From contig JAEZIW010000242.1 in the NCBI GenBank assembly GCA_023436525.1, positions 1-7,564 of the forward strand: DNA of 7,564 nucleotides. The letters run 5' to 3'. The notes below the pieces were generated by a model. The model was not told the origin of the DNA and made no database searches. It worked only from the letters and a program-made list of their open reading frames with translations. Positions 1-6,076 of this stretch are shown here, one piece after another (position 1 is the first letter of the stretch; each line of letters begins with the position of its first letter). The translations under genes were made by a program, and so were the position numbers. The stretch comes from Bacillota bacterium (lineage in GTDB: Bacteria > Bacillota > Clostridia > Christensenellales > SZUA-584).

Positions 1-275
1 GATACCGTTCCGCCTTGCGCGTCGAATTCAAGCGTATAGTCGTTGGCCGTCCAGCAGGCATAGAGCATACTGTTGCCGTCCGTCCGGTATACGGTTTCTT
101 CGGTGTACTCGTTGCCCGCGCCGTCCGCTTCGGTGAACCATCCTTTGAAGGTGTAGCCCGTCCTTCCGGGCGTCGGCAGTTCTCCCACCGCCGCGTCGTA
201 AGTCACGGTGATGCTTGTCGGAGATACCGTTCCGCCTTGCGCGTCGAATTCAAGCGTATAGTCGTTGGCCGTCCA
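1..275. repeat. 53-bp perfect direct repeat, spacing 222 bp, inside the InlB-type repeats
   Basis: Positions 1-53 and 223-275 are identical and exactly 222 bp (74 codons) apart, so the reading frame is kept. They encode the WTANDYTLEFDAQGGTV segment at the junction of successive InlB B-repeat units. Identity at the DNA level suggests recent duplication or gene conversion of this stretch. The flanking parts of the units cannot be compared because the next unit lies outside the window. Confidence 0.9.
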
Positions 276-1844
276 ATGAGCGGTATATTCCCTGTTGCCG
301 GTGGAACCAAGAGGGATGGTTACGCTTGGGTCTGTGCTGGCAATGCCCGTGCCCGACCAGCCGGAGAAGGTATAGCCAGCCCTCGTGGGGCTCACAAACG
401 TAAAGTCCGTGCTTTCGTCCGTAAAGCTCGCCGGATTTGGTGTGCTTACAGTTCCGCCTGCAAGGTCATACGTAATCGTGTAAACGGGCGGCGTAGTCCG
501 GAAGGTATGGCTGGTATCGGCGGACGCCATCGTATTGTTGTTGGCATCCTTAAAACCCTCGGCCTTGACCGTATAGTGAGTGCGGTTTGAAAAGCCGGTA
601 TAAGGCAGGGTGTAAACGGTGTTCCCAGCCGACCAGGTGCCGCCAGCAAGCGCTGTGTAAGCGCCGCCGCTCGAAACAGAGACCATTCCCGCCCCATCTA
701 TGGCTTCTTCATCAAAAGTAATGACGATACTGCCGTCAAGCGGCGCATACTGTCCGCCCGGTTCGACGGACGTAACGACTGGGGGTTGCGTATCCGGCGT
801 GAGTATGCCCGAAGACGTGTTCGCTGTGACCGATCCGCAGTATTTGAGCGGTGCGGGCGTCTTCGCCGCCATCGCCGCCGTTCCTTCGGGCAGATACAGA
901 TACAGCGTTCCGCTTGCGTCGGTTTTCACATCGTTTACGCCGTAGGCGTAATAGGCGCTGCCCGCGCCCCACGACAGCAAGCTGATATTCGACGACGCGA
1001 CTGCCGCGCCGCTGCCGTCCTTCACCGTGACAGTAGTAAGGTAAACATTATCTCCGTCGGAGTTTTCCAGCGTACCGCCACTGCCTAATCTACCCGCGCC
1101 GATTGCCGCCCCGCCGTCGGTTCCCCGCGCCCTTATACTGCCGCCGCTGATAACGACTGTGCCGCCGCCACCCCTGTATCCTCCCCCGATGCCTGAACCG
1201 TCGTCGCCGCCCGTTGCCGTGACCGTTCCGCCGCAAATCGTGATATTGCCTCCTGAACCGCCATAACCGCCGCCGATGCCCGCGCTGTAACTGCTGCCGG
1301 TCTTTGCCGTGACATTGCCGCCATATACGTTCACCGTACCGCCGCTTCCCATATATCCGCCGCCGATGCCCGTACCGCCGTGGCTGCCCGTTGCCGTGAC
1401 ATTGCCGCCGTATACGTTCACCGTTCCGCCGCTTTTCCCATTGCCGCCGCCTAACCCACTGCTGCCTCCCGATCCGTTAACGTTCAGCGTTCCGGTGCCA
1501 AGGGACTGTCCGAAAATCGTAAGGGTGTTGCCCTGAGCAACGTTGATTCCCGCTTTATCCGTGCTTGCGGTAACCGCAAGCGACGCGCCGTCGGCCAATA
1601 TCAAATTTGCGCTGCCGCTCACTGTTATGGTGCCCGAGCACATTATTCCGCTGGCGTTCACCACATACCAACCGGTGTCAAGGCTGGACGTAGCAGAATC
1701 GACGACGACAGCGGTTACGGTCTGCTCCGCGCCGGACGCGTCTATATACGTGACGCTTGCATCTTCCGCCCGCGCCGTGGCGGGCAGAAGCATGAGCGCA
1801 ATCGCCATAACGGTAAAAATACTTGTGAAACGTCTTAATCTCAT
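1..1844 (-). CDS. Secreted repeat-rich surface protein: Gly-rich repeats, Ig-like domain, InlB B-repeats (C-terminus beyond window)
   Basis: The frame is open from the ATG at 1844 to the left edge: 614 complete codons with no stop, so the protein is partial. Residues 1-26 form a signal peptide (basic MRLRR, hydrophobic core, ARA before ED). Residues about 123-258 hold four to five units of 29-30 residues around GGTVNVYGG and GIGGGY, a glycine-rich beta-solenoid-like pattern common in clostridial surface proteins. Residues about 354-450 (DTQPPVVTSVEP to SHTFRT) resemble a bacterial Ig-like Big_5 domain. From about 454 come Listeria/Bacteroides InlB B-type repeats (GGTVS, GYTFxGW, YTAHWTA); the second unit spans 527-600 (74 residues) and a third begins at 601. 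Start choice: GGAGGTGA lies 10 bases upstream and the signal peptide follows directly. Any wall anchor or catalytic domain would be outside the window. An adhesin or other extracellular role is inference. The DNA is clearly more GC-rich than its neighbours. Confidence 0.9.
   Translation of the reverse strand, partial: MRLRRFTSIFTVMAIALMLLPATARAEDASVTYIDASGAEQTVTAVVVDSATSSLDTGWYVVNASGIMCSGTITVSGSANLILADGASLAVTASTDKAGINVAQGNTLTIFGQSLGTGTLNVNGSGGSSGLGGGNGKSGGTVNVYGGNVTATGSHGGTGIGGGYMGSGGTVNVYGGNVTAKTGSSYSAGIGGGYGGSGGNITICGGTVTATGGDDGSGIGGGYRGGGGTVVISGGSIRARGTDGGAAIGAGRLGSGGTLENSDGDNVYLTTVTVKDGSGAAVASSNISLLSWGAGSAYYAYGVNDVKTDASGTLYLYLPEGTAAMAAKTPAPLKYCGSVTANTSSGILTPDTQPPVVTSVEPGGQYAPLDGSIVITFDEEAIDGAGMVSVSSGGAYTALAGGTWSAGNTVYTLPYTGFSNRTHYTVKAEGFKDANNNTMASADTSHTFRTTPPVYTITYDLAGGTVSTPNPASFTDESTDFTFVSPTRAGYTFSGWSGTGIASTDPSVTIPLGSTGNREYTAHWTANDYTLEFDAQGGTVSPTSITVTYDAAVGELPTPGRTGYTFKGWFTEADGAGNEYTEETVYRTDGNSMLYACWTANDYTLEFDAQGGTV
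1070..1426. repeat. Degenerate 87-90 bp coding repeats (29-30 residue glycine-rich units)
   Basis: On the minus strand this stretch encodes successive units of the form GIGGGY-x-GSGGTVNVYGGNVTATG. The two best conserved copies share near-identical DNA around 1304-1350 and 1391-1437, spaced 87 bp. Later units (ITICGGTVTATG, VVISGGSIRARG, then TLENSDGD) diverge progressively. Regular in-frame periodicity and conserved glycines point to selection on protein structure. It is not a CRISPR array, since the units vary and are coding throughout. Confidence 0.8.
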
Positions 1845-1854
1845 TGTTGCAGCC

Positions 1855-1862
1855 TCACCTCC
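1855..1862 (-). promoter_or_regulatory. Ribosome binding site of the surface protein gene
   Basis: GGAGGTGA on the minus strand lies 10 bases before the ATG at 1844. It is a strong Shine-Dalgarno match and fixes the start, because the encoded protein then begins directly with a signal peptide. Confidence 0.8.
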
Positions 1863-1941
1863 GTCACAGTCAGTTAAGTACGGGTTCCCCAAAATTCTCA
1901 ATTTTACAATGGCTCTGTTGGCATAATGTGTATATGACATT

Positions 1942-1970
1942 ATAGTACAATAATAGCGGTTTATCGTCAA
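1942..1970 (-). promoter_or_regulatory. Sigma-A type promoter of the surface protein gene
   Basis: On the minus strand, TTGACG (1965-1970) and TACTAT (1942-1947) are separated by 17 bases, close to the consensus -35 and -10 boxes. Transcription would start near 1935, giving a leader of about 90 nt before the ATG at 1844. I see no clear riboswitch or attenuator hairpin in that leader. Confidence 0.7.
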
Positions 1971-1997
1971 TGAAGAGCGCACCTTGAAAAGGAATAG

Positions 1998-2228
1998 GTT
2001 ATCGCCCTATTAGACAAGCCCACGATTGTTTGGGACTTTCATTCGCTGCTGCTCGGCATACAGATGATGCTTTCTTTTATGATAATGGACGGAACAAAGC
2101 TGATAAACCACTACAAAACAGCGTGACGCCGGCTCATTTGCAGATCAGTCGATTCCGTGAAGTGGGAAGGAGTTAACGCGCAGACCGACCGTATTGAATC
2201 TACAAAGGAGCGAGGTACGAATAAATGA
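1998..2228 (+). pseudogene. Degraded 3' part of an unrecognised plus-strand gene
   Basis: After a TAG at 1995-1997, one plus-strand frame stays open to a single internal TGA (2124-2126) and then to a final TGA at 2226-2228. The first part reads LDKPTIVWDFHSLLLGIQMM and onward, which looks like real protein. The last part ends in KERGTNK. The final TGA overlaps the ATG of the next frame (ATGA, 2225-2228), a classic sign of translational coupling between true genes. No start codon precedes the first part, so this is a 5'-truncated gene with a premature stop or nearby frameshift. I do not recognise the family with confidence. The style recalls small accessory proteins of clostridial mobile elements, which is impression only. 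Nothing in it links it to the flanking intact genes. Confidence 0.4.
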
Positions 2229-2258
2229 AACTTACCACCCTTTACAGCATAGCTTCCA
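2225..2258 (+). pseudogene. First codons of a gene interrupted by the IS200-type remnant
   Basis: An ATG at 2225 overlaps the previous stop (ATGA) and has CGAGG 9 bases upstream, with AAAGGAG slightly further back. It reads MKLTTLYSIAS before the sequence becomes the complement of the IS200 tnpA start at about 2259. The frame then continues only to a TGA at 2303-2305, translating antisense transposase DNA. The original gene has been lost beyond codon 11-12 by insertion or deletion. Its identity cannot be told from so few residues. Confidence 0.4.
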
Positions 2259-2297
2259 GTTCCACTTTGTATGTGCTAGACTTTTTGTGTCATCCAT
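2232..2297 (-). pseudogene. tnpA: Truncated IS200-type transposase tnpA (N-terminal codons only)
   Basis: The start at 2297 is preceded, 9 bases upstream, by AGGAGG. Codons 1-13 read MDDTKSLAHTKWN, the conserved opening of IS200-family Y1 transposases (TnpA), which normally continues with C-K-Y-H-I-V-F. Here the next residues are WKLCCKGW and a TAA at 2232-2234, so the reading frame runs into unrelated DNA. The HUH motif and the catalytic tyrosine are absent. This is a dead fragment. Confidence 0.65.
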
Positions 2298-2445
2298 TTT
2301 GGTGATCCTCCTTATGATTTTACTTCTGCGGCTGCTAGACCGCTTTCAATATAGCAAAAGGAGTTTTCTTATCCATAGCTTAAGCCTTTTGGAACCCCGG
2401 CACTTCCGGGGGTATTCTTTAGACAAAAAAACACTCGCTTGACGC
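2259..2445 (-). mobile_element. IS200/IS605-family remnant, left-end part only
   Basis: Read on the minus strand this has the layout of the left end of an IS200-type element: a strong subterminal hairpin (2394-2413), an untranslated stretch, AGGAGG (2307-2312), and an ATG at 2297 opening a protein that begins MDDTKSLAHTKWN, as IS200 TnpA proteins do. The match stops after about 13 codons, so the catalytic part and the right end are missing. Such elements lack terminal inverted repeats and move as single strands through subterminal hairpins. The outer limit near 2445 is approximate. The remnant cannot move by itself. Confidence 0.7.
2394..2413 (-). other. Left-end hairpin of the IS200-type remnant
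   Basis: CCCCGG (2395-2400) and CCGGGG (2406-2411) form a perfect 6-bp stem with a 5-base loop, extendable by an A-T pair across a bulged G. It lies about 100 bp upstream of the tnpA start. In IS200-type elements this subterminal hairpin is the transposase binding site and also blocks transcription from outside. Confidence 0.55.
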
Positions 2446-2530
2446 GGTGCATTGTTGTTTAACCATCAAAACAAAAGGATGTCGGTTCCAATCGTATTTT
2501 TAATAGGTGTTTTTTTAAATAACCCGCAGC

Positions 2531-3979
2531 CTATCTCCTGCGCCAAATGGCCGGTGACATCAGCAGTAAAACCGGATAAACCTCCAAACGGCCGATGAGC
2601 ATATCAATAGAAAAAACGATCTTGCTGAAGACAGAGAATTCGGAGAAATTCCCTATTGGAGATACCATCCCCAAGCCCGGCCCAATATTGTTGATGCATG
2701 TGGCTACGGAAGAGATGGTCGTTTCAATATCAAATCCCTCAACAGAAATGAATAAGATCGAAGCAGCCGTTATGCCTAAGTAAATAACGATAAACGCGCC
2801 GGTACCCCTTATAACATCCTCCTGCACCGGTATCTTATCAAGCTTAATCAGGCTCACGGCTTGAGGATGCAGAATTTTTAACGCTTCTCGTTTCAACGTT
2901 TTATACATGATAATAAACCGGGAAACCTTAATGCCGCCGCCCGTAGACCCCGCGCAAGCGCCAATAAACATGAGCAAAAGAAGCAGCAGTTTGCTGAATA
3001 CCGGCCATTGATCGTAATTGGCCGTGGCATATCCCGTGGTCGTCATGATAGAGGCCACTTGGAAGGACGAATACCGCAAGCTGTCGGCAAAGCTTTGATA
3101 TACCGACCCCGTAATATTAACAGCAATCAACAGCATTGAAATAATGACAACACTCAAATAAACCCGCAGCTCCTCATGTGCAAAAAAACTCTTGAATTTT
3201 TTAGCAAGCAAGAGGAAAAACGCGCTGAAATTCACTCCAAACAAGACCATAAAGACCGTGATGACAACGTCAATATAAACGCTGTTGTACGCGCCAATAG
3301 ATGCGTTTTTAATTGAAAAACCGCCGGTTCCCGCCGTTCCGAAAGTATGGACAATGCTGTCGTAAAGCGGCATTCCCCCAAACAGCAGCAGCACGATTTC
3401 AAGAAGAGTCATCCCAATGTATATTTTATAAAGAATGATGGCCATCTGGTGAGCCTTGGGCACAAGTTTTTCGGTGGTTGGCCCCGGGCTTTCCGCTCTC
3501 ATAAGATGCAGCGGATCCGCACCCGACAGCGGCAATATGGCCATAACGAACATCAACACACCCATGCCTCCGATCCAATGGGTGAAACTGCGCCAAAACA
3601 GAAGGCTTTTATCCAAGATTTCAACATTGGTTAATATGGTTGAACCGGTTGTCGTAAAGCCGGAAATGGACTCAAATAAACTATCGATGATTGATGGAAT
3701 TGCCCCGCTGAAAAAAAACGGCATTGCGCCGAAAACGGAGATGATAACCCAAGATAACGATACGGTTACCACGCCTTCTTTTGCATAGAATGATCTTTTT
3801 GAGGGTTTCTTAAACGTTAAGGCAAAGCTTAACAGCAGCATAACCGCTATAATCACACTGAAAACAACGGCTGATTTGAATTCACCGTAAATAAAAGCCA
3901 CAATCAGTGACAAGACCATAAAAACAGCTTCGAATCTGATGACCTGACCGCAAAGATTTCTAATCATGCCGAAGTTCAT
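2531..3979 (-). CDS. trkH: Trk/Ktr-type potassium uptake channel subunit TrkH
   Basis: This 482-residue membrane protein of the TrkH/TrkG/KtrB superfamily forms the potassium-conducting pore. All four selectivity-filter loops are visible: GFTTTGS (about 107-113), GTAGTGGF (214-221), TTTGYA (313-319) and NNIGPG (430-435). Other family signatures are WIGGMGV (135-141) and GACAGSTGGGIK (340-351). Hydrophobic membrane segments alternate with these loops. It ends in SPAIWRRR, the usual TrkH finish, so it is complete, and its length is normal. AGAGGG 8 bases before the ATG at 3979 supports this start; a second Met lies at codon 5. It starts 15 bp after the trkA stop, so the two are co-transcribed. 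TrkA should gate it in response to nucleotides. I see no clear terminator in the first 80 bases after its stop. Confidence 0.95.
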   Translation of the reverse strand: MNFGMIRNLCGQVIRFEAVFMVLSLIVAFIYGEFKSAVVFSVIIAVMLLLSFALTFKKPSKRSFYAKEGVVTVSLSWVIISVFGAMPFFFSGAIPSIIDSLFESISGFTTTGSTILTNVEILDKSLLFWRSFTHWIGGMGVLMFVMAILPLSGADPLHLMRAESPGPTTEKLVPKAHQMAIILYKIYIGMTLLEIVLLLFGGMPLYDSIVHTFGTAGTGGFSIKNASIGAYNSVYIDVVITVFMVLFGVNFSAFFLLLAKKFKSFFAHEELRVYLSVVIISMLLIAVNITGSVYQSFADSLRYSSFQVASIMTTTGYATANYDQWPVFSKLLLLLLMFIGACAGSTGGGIKVSRFIIMYKTLKREALKILHPQAVSLIKLDKIPVQEDVIRGTGAFIVIYLGITAASILFISVEGFDIETTISSVATCINNIGPGLGMVSPIGNFSEFSVFSKIVFSIDMLIGRLEVYPVLLLMSPAIWRRR

Positions 3980-3994
3980 ATCTGCTGCCCTCTG

Positions 3995-5350
3995 CTACTT
4001 GAAAATTTCATTCAGGTCTTCGAGCTGGTTCATCATTGTTGCCACAATAACGTGATCACCTTCAAAAATAACATCGTTCCCCTTGGGGATAATCACATCA
4101 TCGCCCCGAACAATGGTTGTAATAAGCAGGCCTTTTTTAAACGGAAGCTGGGATAACGGCTCGCCAAGATACAGAGTGGAAGAGGTGGCCACAAATTCTA
4201 CGATTTCGGCAGACTTTCCCATAATACGATAAAGCGTTTTGATATCGCTCCCTTTTTTCTTCTGCATTCCCCGCACAAAACGAACGATGTGATTCGCAGC
4301 AATGTACTTTGGGCTGATGACTTTATCTATGCCTGCTTTTTGAATAACCGCTGCGTACTCAAGCCTGTTTATTTTCGTGATGACTTTGGAAACACCGTTG
4401 TAAACCGCATACATAGACATAATCAGGTTTTCTTCATCCATATCCGTCAATGCAATAAAGGCATCGGCCTTCTCTATGCCTTCCGCATCGAGCAGCTCTT
4501 TTTCCGTGCCGTCTCCGTTAATAACGAGGGCTTCCGGAACAAATTCGCATAGGTATTCACATTTATTCTGGTTTATTTCGATAATTTTAATTTTAATACC
4601 ATACTCGCCGAGTATGTGGCTTAAATACTGGGCGATAAGGCCGCCGCCAGCTATCATCACCGACTTTACCTTGTCATTGGCATGTCCCAGTGAAATGATA
4701 AATTTGCGGATATTTTCGTATTCACCCACAATGTAAATATGATCATTGGCTTGAATAACAAAATCGCCATTGGGTATGAATATCTCTTTATCTCTGAAGA
4801 CGGCACATATAAGAACGTCTTTGGAATAGTCCTGATGGATTTTTGATATCGTTTGCCCTGTCAGCGAGTTATCGAACTGAATTCTATACTCGACCAAATA
4901 CACCCTGTCATCGGCAAATACGCCGACATTCAAAGCAGACGGAAAACTGATAATATGTGAAATCTCCATCGCGGCAGCCAGTTCGGGGTTAACCACCATG
5001 CTAAGGCCCATCTCATCCTTCATCATGCAAAGCTGTTCGCTGTATTCGGGATTTCTGATTCTTGCGATTGTATTGGGCGCCCCCAGCTTCTTTGCCAAAA
5101 CACAGCTCAGCATATTCAATTCGTCTGTGGAGGTAGCGGCGATAAATAAATCGGCATCGTTAACGCCTGCCTGCTGAAGAACGCGAACACTGGCTCCGTT
5201 GCCTTTTATCGTAATAACATCTAAAAATTCTACGGTTCTTTGCAGCACATCTTTTCTGTTGTCAATAATTGTGATATCATGGCCTTCACGCGAAAGATGT
5301 TCCGACAGTGTAAAACCGATTTTACCGTCACCTGCAATAACAATTTTCAT
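3995..5350 (-). CDS. trkA: Trk potassium uptake regulator TrkA (duplicated RCK domains)
   Basis: This 451-residue cytoplasmic protein is the regulatory partner of TrkH. It has the full double layout of TrkA: RCK_N about 1-120, RCK_C about 135-220, RCK_N about 228-350, RCK_C about 365-450. The first nucleotide-binding fold shows GDGKIG (7-12) with an acidic residue ending strand 2 (D30). The second shows GGGLIA (235-240) with E258, then NGDGTE (278-283). Both sites therefore look able to bind NAD(H)-type nucleotides. Length is as usual and there is no sign of damage. GCGGAGG (5362-5368) lies 11 bases upstream of the ATG at 5350. A nearer ATG three bases after GGAGG would make only a 3-codon peptide ending in TGA and is ignored. 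The gene is first in a trkA-trkH operon, which supports both assignments. Confidence 0.95.
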   Translation of the reverse strand: MKIVIAGDGKIGFTLSEHLSREGHDITIIDNRKDVLQRTVEFLDVITIKGNGASVRVLQQAGVNDADLFIAATSTDELNMLSCVLAKKLGAPNTIARIRNPEYSEQLCMMKDEMGLSMVVNPELAAAMEISHIISFPSALNVGVFADDRVYLVEYRIQFDNSLTGQTISKIHQDYSKDVLICAVFRDKEIFIPNGDFVIQANDHIYIVGEYENIRKFIISLGHANDKVKSVMIAGGGLIAQYLSHILGEYGIKIKIIEINQNKCEYLCEFVPEALVINGDGTEKELLDAEGIEKADAFIALTDMDEENLIMSMYAVYNGVSKVITKINRLEYAAVIQKAGIDKVISPKYIAANHIVRFVRGMQKKKGSDIKTLYRIMGKSAEIVEFVATSSTLYLGEPLSQLPFKKGLLITTIVRGDDVIIPKGNDVIFEGDHVIVATMMNQLEDLNEIFK

Positions 5351-5400
5351 TCGTTCATTAGCCTCCGCTAAATCTTTGAGCCGATATGTCTTAAGTTTTT

Positions 5401-5430
5401 ATTATAGCATGTAATATATATTATTCTCAA
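5401..5430 (-). promoter_or_regulatory. Sigma-A type promoter of the trkA-trkH operon
   Basis: On the minus strand, TTGAGA (5425-5430) and TATAAT (5401-5406) are 18 bases apart. The start point would be near 5394, leaving a leader of about 45 nt. That is too short for a c-di-AMP (ydaO-type) riboswitch, which often controls potassium transport in this phylum, so control would have to be at the promoter or by protein. Confidence 0.75.
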
Positions 5431-5550
5431 TATTCTGACCAAAAAACTTTGGTTTTGATAAAAACATCCCATGTTTATTTTTGAAGATTTGGCATATAGG
5501 TATTAATACGTTTAAAAAGCTGCAATCCATCGCTGGTTTTTTTGTCGGAC

Positions 5551-5586
5551 AAAACAAAAAACCCTCGAAAGCAATTGTTTCAAGGG
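5551..5586 (-). terminator. Rho-independent terminator of the tRNA-Lys locus
   Basis: On the minus strand, CCCTTGAAA (5578-5586) pairs with TTTCGAGGG (5562-5570) over nine positions with one G-U pair, a 7-base loop, and a following T-rich run (TTTTTTGTTTT). It begins 9 bases after the CCA end of the tRNA fragment. That placement is what an intact tRNA gene would have and suggests the left flank is the original chromosomal side. It also separates the tRNA from the trk promoter. Confidence 0.8.
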
Positions 5587-5595
5587 CTTTACGCC

Positions 5596-5642
5596 TGGTG
5601 ACCCACCGGAGATTCGAACTCCGGACACCTTGATTAAAAGTC
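5596..5642 (-). other. tRNA-Lys(UUU) 3' fragment, probable attachment site of an integrative element
   Basis: Reading the minus strand from 5642, the sequence starts GACTTTTAATCAAGG, which is the anticodon loop CTTTTAA and the 3' anticodon stem of tRNA-Lys(UUU). It continues with a variable loop, a perfect T arm (CGGAG, TTCGAAT, CTCCG), the 3' acceptor strand GTGGGTC, the discriminator A and an encoded CCA. The 5' half (acceptor 5' strand, D arm, most of the 5' anticodon stem) is absent: only the two bases before the loop still match. The 47 bp that remain are the part commonly duplicated when a tyrosine integrase inserts an element into a tRNA 3' end. By that logic the element extends to the right of 5642, and an intact tRNA-Lys should stand at its far end. 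Confidence 0.75.
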
Positions 5643-5738
5643 TTCATTTCCCAAAATCCCCAAAACAGCTTTACAATGCGCAGATCCCTTTATAAAGCCA
5701 TTTGCTCGGTTTTTCAATGTTTTCATTACGTGCAATAA

Positions 5739-5855
5739 TTACACTGTTTTATATGTTTTACTGTTTCTGATGCAGTAAAAATGCAGTAAAACTCTCCGCT
5801 TATTGTGCCTTACATTCATGGCGCTTGTTTTGTTTAGCTGTTGTGTTTTGCTCAT
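5739..5855 (-). other. Possible 38-codon open frame starting within the cassette-junction repeat
   Basis: An ATG at 5855 opens a frame reading MSKTQQLNKTSAMNVRHNKR and onward to a TAA at 5739-5741. It is rich in basic and polar residues. No clear ribosome binding site precedes it. Its first six codons (MSKTQQ) lie in a repeat that recurs at the right end of the window, where the same six residues are encoded before the frame runs out. It may be a vestige of a real small gene or chance; I cannot assign a function. Confidence 0.2.
5756..5791. repeat. Clustered TTTTACTG/CAGTAAAA repeats beside the tRNA attachment site
   Basis: ATGCAGTAAAA occurs twice in perfect tandem (5770-5780 and 5781-5791). 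The inverse TTTTACTG occurs at 5756-5763, giving an 8-bp perfect inverted repeat with CAGTAAAA at 5773-5780. The cluster sits about 115 bp from the tRNA-Lys fragment on the presumed element side. Short direct and inverted repeats near an attachment site are often integrase arm-binding or excisionase sites; that role here is inference. Confidence 0.5.
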
Positions 5856-5871
5856 GCAATTACATATGGAA

Positions 5872-5911
5872 AGAGCATTTTCTCCAACGAAATCGCTACA
5901 GAAAATGCTCT
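5872..5911. repeat. Perfect 12-bp inverted repeat in the toxin cassette 3' flank
   Basis: AGAGCATTTTCT (5872-5883) and AGAAAATGCTCT (5900-5911) are exact reverse complements around a 16-base spacer. Neither side is followed by a strong T run (on the minus strand only TTT then CC), so it is at best a weak terminator for the immunity gene. It could also be a protein binding site or the remnant of a small mobile element. Confidence 0.6.
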
Positions 5912-5931
5912 ATCATGCAAATATGAATGTG

Positions 5932-6054
5932 TTATGACAATGGACTGACCGGATTCATAACTGGGGTCAGATTCTTCTTCAGTTCGCAGTTTTCTTCCAC
6001 GACAAGTTCCAATCGTCTCTCGCCCAATTTTATAGATTCGGTGAAAGCACAAAA
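5932..6054 (-). pseudogene. Possible vestigial gene tail, unrecognised
   Basis: Between a TAG (6055-6057) and a TAA (5932-5934) the minus strand is open for 40 codons, reading FTESIKLGERRLELVVEENC and onward, ending TPVMNPVSPLS. The charged, helix-like composition is more protein-like than the overlapping 66-codon frame here, but there is no ATG before codon 33 and no ribosome binding site. It may be the 3' end of a gene left between the immunity gene and the repeats. Chance remains possible. Confidence 0.2.
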
Positions 6055-6076
6055 CTATTTACACCCGGATGCTTAC

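Noticed and set aside
1070..1440. CRISPR-like regular repeats
   Set aside because: The units are in-frame, variable and coding for a glycine-rich repeat; there are no unique spacers between identical repeats.
15..1926. Several plus-strand open frames (15-590, 700-945, 786-1088, 1309-1536, 1543-1926)
   Set aside because: They are antisense to the surface protein, whose minus-strand frame is open over the whole stretch with signal peptide, promoter, ribosome binding site and recognisable domains. The plus-strand translations are low-complexity artefacts of the repeats.
2194..2442. Plus-strand 82-codon frame across the IS200 remnant
   Set aside because: It crosses from gene debris into the antisense of the tnpA start and the transposon hairpin, with no ribosome binding site. 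It has no coherent protein character.
2450..2530. Terminator after trkH
   Set aside because: The region is A/T-rich with long A and T runs, but I find no GC stem of useful length on the minus strand, so I do not call one.
5351..5400. Possible c-di-AMP riboswitch ahead of trkA
   Set aside because: The leader from the likely start point is only about 45 nt, much shorter than that riboswitch, and no matching structure is seen.
5402..5647. Minus-strand 81-codon frame starting MKTFNQGVRSSNLRWVT
   Set aside because: Its first 16 codons are simply the translated tRNA-Lys fragment, followed by the terminator and the trk promoter region. It is a known type of annotation artefact.
5852..6052. Minus-strand 66-codon frame starting MCFHRIYKIGRETIG
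   Set aside because: It has no ribosome binding site, runs through the 12-bp inverted repeat into the cassette-junction repeat, and a different frame over the same bases looks more protein-like.
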